A DNA stretch of 64,000 bases from Poindextera sp041691315 (GCA_041691315.1 JBEPUW010000005.1:1-64000), one strand, 5' to 3'; shown: positions 23,948 to 33,515, counted from the first letter of the stretch. Numbers and translations: made by a program. The notes: generated from the letters alone by a model not told the origin.

Positions 23948-24811
23948 TCAGTCCCCGACCGCCGTCCCGATATTGGCCGCGGTGGCGGTATTGGCGGCCG
24001 CGTCGGTCACCGTGACCGGGATGTCCGGGTTGCCGGCGGGGGCGTTCGGCGCGGACGGGGCGCCGTGGCTCTTCGGCTTGTCGAGCAGGGCGATGGCGTC
24101 GCGGATGAAGGTGGCGTCGGTGACGATGCCGATCTCCAGCCGCTCATCGTTCAGCTCGACCTGCTGGGTCAGCATGCCGGCGACGAACTGGACGTTCTCG
24201 GCCTGATCCGTCCCCGGCCGGTGGCGATCGACCTGGGAGATGAACACCGGACCGCCGGAATTGCCCGGGAAAACCCGGAAATCGAGCAGGAAGGTGGGTG
24301 AGGATGCCGGCGCGTCAATCGGCGAGGCGACCCGGCCGGAGCGCAGGATCGGGAAGCCCGCCGAGTCGGCGGAGAGGCCTTGCGGATAGCCCAGCACCAT
24401 CATCTCGTCGCCCGGACCGATGTCGTACTTGGCGAAGGTGTCGCCGCCGGCCAGCCAGTCGAGCGGAATGGCCGACTTGGCGAATTCGGCCGGCGCCTTG
24501 ACCACGATGGCGGCGACGTCGCGATTGGGATTGTGCGACCAGAGTTCGGCGCTCCTGCTGCGGATCGCGATCGGGCGCGGATCGTAGCGCCAGCCGCCGT
24601 CCTTGCCGCGCAGGCGGTAGCCGATGTGCGCCTCCGGCCCGGTCATGCGGTTGAGCACGTGGTTGGCGGTGACCAGAACCGTTCGCGGCGTGCCGTCGGC
24701 GGTCGGATCGCTGACCAGGAAGCCGGTGCCAATGATGTGGCTGCCGTTGGGGAGCGCCTGCTCCACCTGGACGGTGGCCTGGATCAGCTGTGCGGAAATA
24801 TCCACTGACAT
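23948..24811 (-). CDS. Trypsin-like serine protease (S1/HtrA-like fold) without signal peptide
   Basis: 287 residues. Catalytic triad visible as T-A-N-H-V (His), N-R-D-V-A (Asp) and F-P-G-N-S-G-G-P (Ser). No signal peptide and no PDZ domain; the last 40 residues are a low-complexity Ala/Pro/Thr tail. The N-terminus (Q-A-T-V-Q-V-E) and G-T-G-F-L-V-S resemble bacterial trypsin-like proteins used inside effector or defence modules, but no partner genes are next to it. Probably acts in the cytoplasm. Confidence 0.75.
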   Translation of the reverse strand: MSVDISAQLIQATVQVEQALPNGSHIIGTGFLVSDPTADGTPRTVLVTANHVLNRMTGPEAHIGYRLRGKDGGWRYDPRPIAIRSRSAELWSHNPNRDVAAIVVKAPAEFAKSAIPLDWLAGGDTFAKYDIGPGDEMMVLGYPQGLSADSAGFPILRSGRVASPIDAPASSPTFLLDFRVFPGNSGGPVFISQVDRHRPGTDQAENVQFVAGMLTQQVELNDERLEIGIVTDATFIRDAIALLDKPKSHGAPSAPNAPAGNPDIPVTVTDAAANTATAANIGTAVGD

Positions 24812-25034
24812 ACCCCAGCCCCCTGGAACTCATGCCGTTTCGCCATTTGACGCGCGTCGCGGCTACACACAAGCTCAGCCTTATCGCCAAATGGCTTAAG
24901 GACAGTGTCAGCGATGGCCGACCCGCGGTCGAGTGGGACGAAGGGCCGCAGCGGCGAAGCGCCTCCGACCGTCGCTGTGCGGCTGGTCGATTGCCGGGTT
25001 GGCCGCTTGCGCCCTGGCCTGTAAGCCACCCGGC

Positions 25035-27131
25035 ATGAGCAACCCGACCCCGCCCGTCGCCGCCAAGATCCCGAAACACATCACCCAGCTCGGTCGCGAG
25101 CGGGTGGACGACTACGCCTGGCTGCGCGACGACAACTGGCAGGCGGTGCTGCGCGATCCGTCCGTGATCCGCGCCGACGTGAAGGCTCATCTGCAGGCCG
25201 AGAACGCCTACACCAAGGCCATGCTGGCGGCCACCGAGCCGCTGCAGGCTGCCATGTTCGGCGAGATGAAGGGGCGCATCAAGGAGGACGACGCCTCAGT
25301 GCCGTCGCCGGACGGCCCGTTCGACTATTACTGGCGCTACGAGACCGGCGCCCAGCATCCGATCCATGCCCGCACCCCGCGCGGCGGCGGCGCGGAATCC
25401 ATCCTGATCGACGAGGACGCGCTGTCGAAGGGCCATGCTTATTTCCATGTCGGGGCCGCCCATCACAGCCCCGACCACCGGCTGTTCGCCTATGCGGTCG
25501 ATGAGCAGGGGTCGGAGGTCTACCGCATCCAGGTCAGGGACCTGGCGACCGGCGCCCTGCTGCCCGAACCGGTGGAAAGCGCCACCGGCGACTTCACCTG
25601 GTCGCCGGATTCCGCCTGGCTGTTCTGGATCTGGCGCGACGACAATGGCCGCCCGGCCAAGGTTTTCCGCCGCCCGGCGCGCGGTGGGACCAAGGACGAT
25701 GTGCTGGTCTATGAGGAGCCGGACGACGGCTTCTTCCTCTCGGTCGGCAAGACCAGCTCCCACGCCTATATCGTCATCGGCGCCGGCGACCACGAGACCT
25801 CCGAGGTGCGGCTGATCCCGGCCAGCGATCCGACCGCCGAAGCGCGCGTGGTCGAGCCGCGCACCGAGGGCCTGCGCTACGACGTCGAGCATTGGGACGG
25901 CCGCTTCCTGATCCACACCAACGCCGACGACGCCATCGACTTCAAGGTGGTGGAGGCGCCAGAGGCCAACGCGGGCCGCGCCCACTGGAAGGACTGGATC
26001 GCCCACAAGCCCGGCCAGTTCATCGTCGGCATCGGCGCCTATAAGGACTGGTTCGTGCGCCTGGTGCGCGAGAATGCGCTGAACCGCATCATCCTGACGG
26101 CGCGCGGGTCGGGCGACGAGCACGCCATCGCCTTCGACGAGCAGGCCTATGCGCTGAGTCTTGGCGGCGGCTACGAGTTCGACACCACGACCATGCGCTT
26201 CGTCTATGAATCGCCGACCACGCCGAAACAGTGGATCGACTACGACATGGCCACGGGCGCGCGCACCCTGCGCAAGACCCAGGAAATCCCCTCGGGCCAC
26301 GATCCAGCGGCCTATGTCACCCGCCGGCTCTACGCCCAGGCCGCCGACGGGGCCGACGTGCCGATCACCGTCCTGATGCGCGCCGGCACGCCGCTCGACG
26401 GCTCGGCGCCGCTCCTGCTGTACGGTTACGGGGCCTACGGACTGTCAATGGACCCGCATTTCTCGATCCGCCAGCTGTCGCTGGTCGATCGCGGCTGGAT
26501 CTGGGCCACCGCCCATGTGCGCGGCGGTTCGGAAAAGGGCTATGGCTGGTTCCTCGAAGGTCGGGGCCCGAAGAAGCCGAACAGCTTCACCGACTTCATC
26601 GCCAGCGCCGAGCATCTGATCAGCCACGGCTATGGCGCCAAGGGCCGCATCGTCGCCTATGGCGGCTCGGCCGGCGGCATGCTGATGGGGGCGATCGCCA
26701 ACCTGCGCCCCGATCTCTGGGCCGGGATCATCGGCGCGGTGCCCTTTGTCGACGTTCTCAACACCATCAGCGACGCCAGCCTGCCGCTGACCCCGCCGGA
26801 ATGGCCGGAGTGGGGCGATCCGCTGACGGACGAGGCGGCCTACGACCTGATCGCCGGCTACAGCCCTTATGACAATGTCGGGGCTAAGGCCTATCCGGCC
26901 GTACTCGCCACCGGCGGGTTGTCCGACCCGCGCGTCACCTATTGGGAGCCGGCCAAGTGGGTGGCCAAGCTGCGCGAGAAGACCACCGGCGATGCGCCTA
27001 TGCTGTTGAAGATCAACATGGAGGCCGGGCATGGCGGCGCCTCCGGCCGCTTCGACTTCCTGAAGGAGATCGCGCTCGACTACGCCTTCGCGGTCTGGGC
27101 GATCGAGCGCGGCTGGGAGCGGGCGGCGTGA
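25035..27131 (+). CDS. ptrB: Oligopeptidase B (protease II), S9A family
   Basis: Serine peptidase cleaving after basic residues in short peptides. N-terminal seven-bladed propeller followed by the alpha/beta hydrolase domain with G-G-S-A-G-G (nucleophile), a late Asp in S-D-P-R-V and the His of E-A-G-H-G-G-A-S-G-R, the standard S9A triad. From ATG 25035 the protein has 698 residues, normal for the family. An in-frame start at 24933 would add a hydrophobic A-G-L-A-A-C-A-L-A-C stretch and could make a secreted form. A GNAT gene overlaps its stop (GTGA). Confidence 0.9.
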   Translation: MSNPTPPVAAKIPKHITQLGRERVDDYAWLRDDNWQAVLRDPSVIRADVKAHLQAENAYTKAMLAATEPLQAAMFGEMKGRIKEDDASVPSPDGPFDYYWRYETGAQHPIHARTPRGGGAESILIDEDALSKGHAYFHVGAAHHSPDHRLFAYAVDEQGSEVYRIQVRDLATGALLPEPVESATGDFTWSPDSAWLFWIWRDDNGRPAKVFRRPARGGTKDDVLVYEEPDDGFFLSVGKTSSHAYIVIGAGDHETSEVRLIPASDPTAEARVVEPRTEGLRYDVEHWDGRFLIHTNADDAIDFKVVEAPEANAGRAHWKDWIAHKPGQFIVGIGAYKDWFVRLVRENALNRIILTARGSGDEHAIAFDEQAYALSLGGGYEFDTTTMRFVYESPTTPKQWIDYDMATGARTLRKTQEIPSGHDPAAYVTRRLYAQAADGADVPITVLMRAGTPLDGSAPLLLYGYGAYGLSMDPHFSIRQLSLVDRGWIWATAHVRGGSEKGYGWFLEGRGPKKPNSFTDFIASAEHLISHGYGAKGRIVAYGGSAGGMLMGAIANLRPDLWAGIIGAVPFVDVLNTISDASLPLTPPEWPEWGDPLTDEAAYDLIAGYSPYDNVGAKAYPAVLATGGLSDPRVTYWEPAKWVAKLREKTTGDAPMLLKINMEAGHGGASGRFDFLKEIALDYAFAVWAIERGWERAA

Positions 27132-27661
27132 ACATCAGGCCGGCCAGCTTCGATGACGCGGCGGCGCTGGCGGCCATCTACGGCCATCATGTGCTGCACG
27201 GATTCGGCACCTTCGAGGAAATCCCTCCGTTGACGGAGGAGATGGCTCGGCGCGTGGCGTCGGTGCGCGGCTTCGGCCTGCCCTATCTGGTCGCGGAGAT
27301 CGACGGCGGCGTCGCCGGCTTCGCCTACGCCTCGGCTTTCCGCACCCGTGCCGCCTATCGCTATACCGTCGAGGACAGCGTCTATATCGCCCCCGACCGG
27401 ATGGGCCAGGGCATCGGTAAGGCGCTGTTGCTGCGGGTTATCGAAGCCTGCGAAACGCTCGGCCTGCGCCAGATGGTGGCGATGATCGGCGACAGCGCCA
27501 ATGGCGGCTCCATCGGCGTGCACCGATCCTGTGGTTTCGAGCCGTCGGGCGTCCTGAAGGGCCTCGGCTTCAAGGGCGGCCGCTGGGTCGACGTGGTGAC
27601 CATGCAGCGCGAACTGAACGCCGAGGCCCTCGGCCCCGGCATCGACTGGGGCGGCGTGTAG
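27128..27661 (+). CDS. GNAT N-acetyltransferase, phosphinothricin acetyltransferase-like
   Basis: 177 residues from GTG 27128, overlapping the oligopeptidase stop by 4 bases. Opening I-R-P-A-S-F-D-D-A-A-A-L-A-A-I-Y, the F-A-Y-A-S-A-F-R-T-R-A-A-Y-R-Y-T-V-E-D-S-V-Y-I segment (short form of the family motif), the acetyl-CoA loop M-G-Q-G-I-G-K and H-R-S-C-G-F are typical of the PAT/MNAT group that acetylates phosphinothricin or methionine sulfoximine-like amines. Real substrate unknown. Confidence 0.85.
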   Translation: MNIRPASFDDAAALAAIYGHHVLHGFGTFEEIPPLTEEMARRVASVRGFGLPYLVAEIDGGVAGFAYASAFRTRAAYRYTVEDSVYIAPDRMGQGIGKALLLRVIEACETLGLRQMVAMIGDSANGGSIGVHRSCGFEPSGVLKGLGFKGGRWVDVVTMQRELNAEALGPGIDWGGV

Positions 27662-27691
27662 CCTGGCCGGGCTAGCGTGGGCCTAACCTCA

Positions 27692-27798
27692 ACCGTCATC
27701 CCCCGCTGGAGCGGCGAAGCCGCGGAATGCGGGGGACCCATGAACACTGACCGTCGACGGTGATCATGGGTGGCCCGAACAAGTCGGGCCATGACGGT
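27692..27798. repeat. Dispersed intergenic repeat, copy A
   Basis: Starts ACCGTCATCCCC and ends GGCCATGACGGT, giving an 8-bp terminal inverted repeat. Contains the GGTGGCCCGAACAAGTCGGG segment that recurs inverted at 32222-32363. Non-coding. Confidence 0.6.
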
Positions 27799-27810
27799 AA
27801 AGAGAAAGCT

Positions 27811-27890
27811 GTAGTTGGGGACACGTACGACTTCCAAAACCCGTGATTGTGCTTGCGCCGCCGTGGAAAGTCGTACGTGTCCCCAATTAC
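27811..27890. repeat. Palindromic repeat of the GGGGACACGTACGAC type
   Basis: Left arm 27811-27835 (GTAGTTGGGGACACGTACGA onward) and right arm 27865-27890 are near-perfect reverse complements separated by about 29 bases, giving a long hairpin immediately downstream of the GNAT gene and 4 bp from the end of the histidine kinase gene. It may end both convergent transcripts. Structure resembles REP/RAYT-mobilised palindromes. Confidence 0.65.
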
Positions 27891-27894
27891 TATT

Positions 27895-30459
27895 CTAAGC
27901 CACCGCCTTGCCCAGCACGTCCGCCAGCTGGTCGTGCTGGTAGGGTTTGCCCAGGTGGGTGGCGCCTTCGAAGGCCAGGGCTTCCTCGTTTTCGCTGTAG
28001 CCGCTGGCGAAGATCACCTTCAGGCCCGGGCGCAGCGCGACCGCCTTGGCGGCCAGTTCCGGGCCGCGCATGCCGGGCAGGCCGATGTCGGTGAACAGCA
28101 CGTCGATGCGGGCCTCGTCCCGGACGATCGCCAGCGCCTGGACGGCGTCGCCGGCCTGCAGGGCGGTAAAGCCCAGGGTCTCCACCATGTCCACCGCCGC
28201 CATGCGCACCATGGCGTCGTCTTCGACCACCAGCACCACCGGCCGGGCCGCCTTGAGCTGGGCGCGGATCTTGCGGGCCAGGTCGTCGCGCGCATAGGGC
28301 TTGCTGAGCAGCTGCACGCCCTCGTCCAGCCGCCCGTGATGCACGATGGCGTTTTCGGTATAGCCGGAGGTGAACAGCACCGGCAGGCCGGGCCGCAGCT
28401 TCACCGCCTCGCGGGCCAGGTCGCGGCTCTTTACCGGCCCGGGCATGACCACGTCGGTGAACAGAAGGTCGATCTTGGCGCCGGACTTCAGCAGCTCCAG
28501 CGCCGCCGCGCCGTCCGAGGCGTGCAGGCAGGTGTAGCCCAGGTCGCGCAGCATGCCGACGGTTGAGGCGCGGACCATGTCGTCGTCCTCGACCACCAGG
28601 ATCACCTCGCTGCGGCCGGCGATCGATCCCGCGTCGATCGGCGTGGTCGGCTCGGCCGACTGCCGCGAGCGGGGCAGGTAAATCTTCACCGTCGTGCCCT
28701 GGTCAGGCTCGCTGTAGATCTGCACGTGCCCGTTGGACTGGTGCACGAAGCCGTAGACCATGGAGAGGCCGAGGCCGGTGCCCTTTTCCTCGCCCTTGGT
28801 GGTGAAGAAGGGCTCGAACACCTTGGACAGGGTCTCCTTCGACATGCCATGGCCGGTGTCGGAGACCGCCAGCAGCACATATTGACCCGGCTGCACCTCC
28901 GGCTGCTGGCGCACATAGGCCTCGTCCAGCACGGCGTTGCTGATCTCGATGGTCAGCCGGCCGCCCCCCGGCATGGCGTCGCGGGCGTTGAGCGCCAGGT
29001 TCAGCACCGCGCTCTCCACCTGGGCCGGATCGGCCAGGGTGTTCCACAGGCCGCCGGCGATGACCGTCTCGATCTCGACGCCTTCGCCCAGCGTGCGGCG
29101 CAGCATCTCGGCCATGTCCTTCACCTGCCGGCCCAGGTCCACCACCCGCGGCTCCAGCGGCTGGCGACGCGCGAAGGCGAGCAGCTGGCGGGTCAGGGCG
29201 GCGGCCCGATCGGCGCCGTGCAGGGCGTTGTTCAGCCGTTGCGAGGCTTCGCGGTCCTTCAGCTTGGCGGCGATCAGTTCGAGGTTGCCGCGGATCACCT
29301 GCAGGATGTTGTTGAAGTCGTGGGCGACTCCGCCGGTCAGGTGGCCGACCGCCTCCATCCGCTGGGCGCGGCGCAGACGCTCCTGCGACTCCTCGCGGTC
29401 GGTGACGTCGCGCGATGAGACCAGGATGCGATCGATACGGCCGGCGTCGTTAAACAGCGGCGCCAGGATGGACTCCCACACCCGCCGCCCGCCGGGAAGC
29501 TGGACCCGATCGCGGGTGAAGGCCGGCTTGCCGCTGGCGACGACGCGCTCGAGCTGGGCGACCAGGGCGTTGGCGTCCGGCTCGCGGGCCATGCGGCGTA
29601 GGTCGACGCCGCGTATCTGGGCGGTGGTCAGGGTGGTGGCGCGCTCATAGGCGGGATTCACCTCGGCCATGCGGAAGCCGCCGCCGGGCAGGACGTCGAT
29701 CACCGAGAGCAGGTCGGCGGTATTGGCGAAGATGGCCTGGTAGCGCGCCTCGCTGTCGCGATGCGCGGCCTGGGCCGCTTCGCGCCCGGCCACCTCCTGC
29801 TCGAGCCGGCGGTTGGCGACCATCATCAGCCCCATCAGGGCGGCCAGGCCGACACTGGCCAGGCCGCTGACCGAGATCGCGATGATGAAGCCGATCCACT
29901 CGTCACGGCTGGCGGCCGCCGTCCGCCGCGCGAGCATGGCGTTTTCCGCGACCATGATCTCGGCCGCCGCCGCCCGGGCCCGGTCCATGGCCGCCTTGCC
30001 GGCGCCCTGATGACTGGTGCGCGCCTGATCGGCGTGACCGCTGCGATAAAGCTCGACCCGCGAGCGCGACACGGCCACGCGCTGCAGCAGGTTGTCGACC
30101 AGCCTGGCCGCGCGGGCGGTCTGCTCGGGGCTGTCCTTGACCAGGGCGCGCAGCGTGGCCCCGGTCTTGGCGACCAGGGCGCAATCGGCCTCGAAATGGT
30201 CGAGGTAGTGGGCGTCGCCGCCTATGTCATAGGCGCGCTGGGCGGATTCCACCTCGACCGCCGACGAGAACAGCGACTGGGTGGTCTCGATCACGTCGCG
30301 ACTGTGGTTGACCCAGCCGCGCTCGGTCCGGGTCAGCACCAGATGGTCGATGGCCAGGAAGACCGTCATCGCCGCCAGCACCACGAGCAGCGCGATCGGC
30401 GCCGCCAGGCTCAGCCAGTAGAATCGCGACGGAGCCTTGCTCACCAAGTGACGACTCAT
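27895..30459 (-). CDS. Hybrid sensor histidine kinase with CHASE3, PAS and two receiver domains
   Basis: 854 residues from ATG 30459. Order: membrane helix (about 12-35), periplasmic CHASE3 sensor (about 45-185), second helix (about 190-213), PAS (about 250-365), HisKA with G-G-V-A-H-D-F-N-N-I-L (phosphorylated His), HATPase (N-L-A-L-N-A-R-D-A-M, D-T-G-H-G-M, G-T-G-L-G-L-S-M-V-Y-G-F), then two REC domains with phospho-Asp in F-T-D-V-V-M-P-G and F-T-D-I-G-L-P-G. The ligand is unknown; no output regulator is adjacent, so the signal is probably passed on by phosphotransfer. Confidence 0.93.
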   Translation of the reverse strand: MSRHLVSKAPSRFYWLSLAAPIALLVVLAAMTVFLAIDHLVLTRTERGWVNHSRDVIETTQSLFSSAVEVESAQRAYDIGGDAHYLDHFEADCALVAKTGATLRALVKDSPEQTARAARLVDNLLQRVAVSRSRVELYRSGHADQARTSHQGAGKAAMDRARAAAAEIMVAENAMLARRTAAASRDEWIGFIIAISVSGLASVGLAALMGLMMVANRRLEQEVAGREAAQAAHRDSEARYQAIFANTADLLSVIDVLPGGGFRMAEVNPAYERATTLTTAQIRGVDLRRMAREPDANALVAQLERVVASGKPAFTRDRVQLPGGRRVWESILAPLFNDAGRIDRILVSSRDVTDREESQERLRRAQRMEAVGHLTGGVAHDFNNILQVIRGNLELIAAKLKDREASQRLNNALHGADRAAALTRQLLAFARRQPLEPRVVDLGRQVKDMAEMLRRTLGEGVEIETVIAGGLWNTLADPAQVESAVLNLALNARDAMPGGGRLTIEISNAVLDEAYVRQQPEVQPGQYVLLAVSDTGHGMSKETLSKVFEPFFTTKGEEKGTGLGLSMVYGFVHQSNGHVQIYSEPDQGTTVKIYLPRSRQSAEPTTPIDAGSIAGRSEVILVVEDDDMVRASTVGMLRDLGYTCLHASDGAAALELLKSGAKIDLLFTDVVMPGPVKSRDLAREAVKLRPGLPVLFTSGYTENAIVHHGRLDEGVQLLSKPYARDDLARKIRAQLKAARPVVLVVEDDAMVRMAAVDMVETLGFTALQAGDAVQALAIVRDEARIDVLFTDIGLPGMRGPELAAKAVALRPGLKVIFASGYSENEEALAFEGATHLGKPYQHDQLADVLGKAVA

Positions 30460-30732
30460 TGGGCAGTGAAGGGCCGAGGCCAAGGATCGCCGCTCAGAAG
30501 CGTTGATGCGGCCACAATGTCCAAGGAAAAGTGCGGGCGGAAGTGTCGCAGGCCGGCGCCATGTGGCAAATCTTGCCTTAACCACGATGGCGTAGCTTGC
30601 TGGCCTCTATCTCCGAGCGGGCCAACGGAAAAGTGCGAAGCGGTTTTCCGCCCGCAACCCGCTCTAACCCTAGGAATCGATCACGTTTATGATTTTGGAA
30701 TCCAAAATCATCGTGATCTAGGAGCATAGCCC
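30460..30732. repeat. Intergenic region with palindromic repeat upstream of sthA
   Basis: GATCACG...ATGATTTTGGA (30679-30699) pairs with TCCAAAATCATCGTGATC (30701-30718), apart from three extra bases in the left arm. An AAAGTGCGAAGCGGTTTTCC block (30631-30650) precedes it, a combination seen widely between genes in Caulobacterales and relatives. It may end the upstream region or sit in the sthA leader. The rest holds the divergent promoters of the kinase and sthA; no gene. Confidence 0.55.
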
Positions 30733-32214
30733 TTGAGTCCCACCGGGCCTTCGAAACGCCGGACTCCGATCACGGCCGTCGGCTCAGCCCGGCGCTACGA
30801 CATGATCGTCATCGGCAGCGGTCCTGCTGGCCGCCGCGCGGCGATCCAGGCGGCCAAGCTCGGCAAGTCGGCGCTGGTGGTCGAGAAGGGCCGCCGCGTC
30901 GGCGGCGTCTCCGTGCACACCGGCACCATTCCGTCCAAGACCCTGCGCGAGACCGTGCTCAACCTGTCGGGCTGGCGCGAGCGCGGCTTCTATGGCCGCG
31001 CCTATCGGGTCAAGCAGGACATCCAGGCCGAGGATCTGCTCAAGCGGCTGCGCATGACCCTTGACCACGAGGTGGAGATCCTCGAACACCAATTCGCCCG
31101 CAACAAGGTCGAGACCCTGCGCGGCGCGGCGCGCTTCATCGATGCGCACCAGATCGAGGTCACCGGCGACGATGGCGAGATCACGCGCGCCCATGCCGAT
31201 CGCTTCGTACTGGCGGTGGGCACCCATCCGCACCGGCCCGACCACGTGGCCTTCGACGGCGAGACCATCCTCGATAGCGACGACATCCTCGATCTGAAGC
31301 GGATTCCCCGCCACCTGGTGGTGGTCGGCGCGACGGTGATCGGCATCGAATACGCCACCATCTTCTCGGCGCTGGACGTGCAGGTGACGGTGCTGGAAGG
31401 CGGGCCGGGCCTGCTCGGCTTCGTTGATCGCGAGTTGGCCGACGAGTTCATGCACGACCTGCGCGACCGCGGCGTGACGCTGCGCTTCGGCGCCCACGTC
31501 AAGACCATCCATTGCGACGCGCCGCAACGCTGCGTCATCGACCTGGAGGATGGCCGCTGCCTGCGCGCCGACATGGTGCTGTTCGCCGCCGGCCGCCAGG
31601 GCGCCACCGACGGCCTCAACCTCGCCGCCTGCGGGCTGGATTGCGGCGAGCGCGGCCGCATCCACGTCGATCCGGCCACCTTCCAGACCGCCGCGCCGCA
31701 CATCTATGCCGCCGGCGACGTCATCGGCTTCCCGAGCCTCGCTTCGACCTCGATGGAGCAGGGGCGCATCGCCGCCTGCCACGCCTTCGGCGAGCCCTGC
31801 CAGAAGACGCCGGCCTTCTTTCCCTACGGCATCTATTCGGTGCCCGAGATCTCCACCATCGGCATGACCGAGGAACAGGTGCGCGAGCACGCCATCCCCT
31901 ACGAGTGCGGCGTCGCCCGCTTCCGCGAAACCTCGCGCGGCCACATCATGGGGCTCAGTTCCGGCTTCATGAAGATGATCTTCGCGCTGGAGACGCGCCG
32001 GTTGCTCGGCGTCCACATTGTCGGCGAGGGCGCCACAGAGCTGATCCACATCGGCCAGGCGGTGCTCAATCTGGAAGGCGGGCTCGACTATTTCGTCGAG
32101 AATACCTTCAACTACCCAACCCTCGCCGAAGCCTACAAGATCGCGGCGTTGGACGCCTGGAACCGCATGCCGAAGGAACGCGCCAGCGCCGGGCTGGACG
32201 TGGCGGCGGAGTAA
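30733..32214 (+). CDS. sthA: Soluble (Si-specific) NAD(P)+ transhydrogenase
   Basis: FAD enzyme that moves hydride between NADPH and NAD+, balancing reductant pools. Dinucleotide motif G-S-G-P-A-G-R-R-A-A at about residue 28. Where dihydrolipoamide dehydrogenases have a redox disulfide, this protein has H-T-G-T-I-P-S-K-T-L-R, the diagnostic SthA form. NAD motif V-G-A-T-V-I-G-I-E-Y and C-terminal dimerisation domain ending N-T-F-N-Y-P-T-L-A-E-A-Y are intact. TTG 30733 is used; ATG 30802 would cut too close to the FAD motif. 493 residues. Confidence 0.93.
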   Translation: MSPTGPSKRRTPITAVGSARRYDMIVIGSGPAGRRAAIQAAKLGKSALVVEKGRRVGGVSVHTGTIPSKTLRETVLNLSGWRERGFYGRAYRVKQDIQAEDLLKRLRMTLDHEVEILEHQFARNKVETLRGAARFIDAHQIEVTGDDGEITRAHADRFVLAVGTHPHRPDHVAFDGETILDSDDILDLKRIPRHLVVVGATVIGIEYATIFSALDVQVTVLEGGPGLLGFVDRELADEFMHDLRDRGVTLRFGAHVKTIHCDAPQRCVIDLEDGRCLRADMVLFAAGRQGATDGLNLAACGLDCGERGRIHVDPATFQTAAPHIYAAGDVIGFPSLASTSMEQGRIAACHAFGEPCQKTPAFFPYGIYSVPEISTIGMTEEQVREHAIPYECGVARFRETSRGHIMGLSSGFMKMIFALETRRLLGVHIVGEGATELIHIGQAVLNLEGGLDYFVENTFNYPTLAEAYKIAALDAWNRMPKERASAGLDVAAE

Positions 32215-32221
32215 AAATTCT

Positions 32222-32363
32222 CCGTCATGGCCCGACTTGTTCGGGCCACCCATGAACACGGGCGAACGTGTGTTCGCAGCGCGGCTCAACCGCTCGTGAT
32301 CACCGCGGGCATCGGCGTTCATGGATCCCCCGCATTGCGCTTCGCTACAGCAAGGGATGACGG
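32222..32363. repeat. Dispersed intergenic repeat, copy B (inverted relative to copy A)
   Basis: Begins CCGTCATGGCCCGACTTGTT and ends GGGATGACGG. Shares the GGCCCGACTTGTTCGGGCCA segment and terminal GTCAT/ATGAC ends with the repeat at 27692-27798 in reverse orientation, so the two flank the kinase-sthA block. Remaining bases to 32521 hold only the promoter of the ABC operon. Confidence 0.6.
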
Positions 32364-32521
32364 TTTTGTTTGGCCCGAGCCGAAGCGGGGGATGATGGTG
32401 TGATGGTGTCACCCAAAAGCCGCCATCGGACTATTCGTGAGCTTGGCCGTTGACCGGCGCCCGGCGGCGGACCTAGGTTCCGCGCCCCCAAAATCCTTTT
32501 TTTGAACGCGGACGCTCCGCC

Positions 32522-33514
32522 ATGCCGCAGATCCTGGTCGAGGGTCTCGCCAAGACCTATCGCGTCGCCGAGCGCGAGCCGGGCGCGTGGGGCGCCGTCG
32601 CCGGCCTGTTCCATCGCCGCTGGCGCACCATCGAGGCGCTGAAGGGCGTCGGCTTCTCCATGGAGCGGGGCGAGCTGGTCGGGCTGATCGGGCCGAACGG
32701 GGCCGGCAAGTCGACCGCCATCAAGATCCTCTCCGGCATATTGCGGCCCAGCGCCGGCCGCTGTGAGGTCGACGGCCTGATCCCCTGGCTGCAGCGGGTG
32801 CAGCACGTGGCCCGCATCGGCGTGGTCTTCGGCCAGCGCACCCAGCTCTGGTGGGACTTGCCGGTGATCGAGGGCTTCGACCTCTTGGCCGCCATCTATC
32901 GCGTGTCGCCGGCGCAATACCGGGCGACCCGCGATCAGATGGTCGGGCTGATGCGGCTGGAAAAGCTGCTCGACCAGCCGGTGCGGCAGTTGTCGCTCGG
33001 CCAGCGCATGCGCTGCGAGATCGCCGCGGCCATGCTGCACGACCCGTCGATCCTGTTCCTCGACGAGCCGACTATCGGCCTGGACGCGCCGTCGAAGCTG
33101 GCGGTGCGCGAGTTCGTCTCGACGCTGAACCGCGAGCGCGGCGTCACCGTCATCCTGACCACCCACGACATGCACGATATCGAGGCCCTGGCCCGCCGGG
33201 TCATCGTCATCGGCAACGGGACCATACTGGCCGACAGCCCCTACGAGGCCCTGCGCGCCGGGGTGCTGGCGGAGCGCAGGCTCTATGTCGACTTCGCCGA
33301 GGACGCGCCGGTGATCGACATCCCCGGCGTCGAGGAGCGCGCCCGCGACGGCCGGGCGCTGGAGCTCGCCTTCGACCCGGCGGTGATCGCCGCGCCGGCG
33401 CTCATTGCGCGCATCACCGCCGACCACGCGGTCGAGGACATCCATGTCGACGAGCCGGCCATCGAAGAGGTGATCACCCGGTTCTACCAGCTCCACGGCG
33501 CGGACGAGGCCTAG
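32522..33514 (+). CDS. ABC transporter ATP-binding protein (ABC-2/DrrA-like)
   Basis: ATPase subunit of a three-gene exporter. Walker A G-P-N-G-A-G-K-S-T, signature L-S-L-G-Q-R-M-R-C-E, Walker B I-L-F-L-D-E-P-T, and H-loop T-T-H-D-M-H-D are all present in 330 residues. The N-terminal R-V-A-E-R-E-P-G-A-W-G and the C-terminal domain are like those of ABC-2 polysaccharide or lipid exporters. One base separates it from the first permease. Confidence 0.92.
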   Translation: MPQILVEGLAKTYRVAEREPGAWGAVAGLFHRRWRTIEALKGVGFSMERGELVGLIGPNGAGKSTAIKILSGILRPSAGRCEVDGLIPWLQRVQHVARIGVVFGQRTQLWWDLPVIEGFDLLAAIYRVSPAQYRATRDQMVGLMRLEKLLDQPVRQLSLGQRMRCEIAAAMLHDPSILFLDEPTIGLDAPSKLAVREFVSTLNRERGVTVILTTHDMHDIEALARRVIVIGNGTILADSPYEALRAGVLAERRLYVDFAEDAPVIDIPGVEERARDGRALELAFDPAVIAAPALIARITADHAVEDIHVDEPAIEEVITRFYQLHGADEA

Positions 33515-33515
33515 C

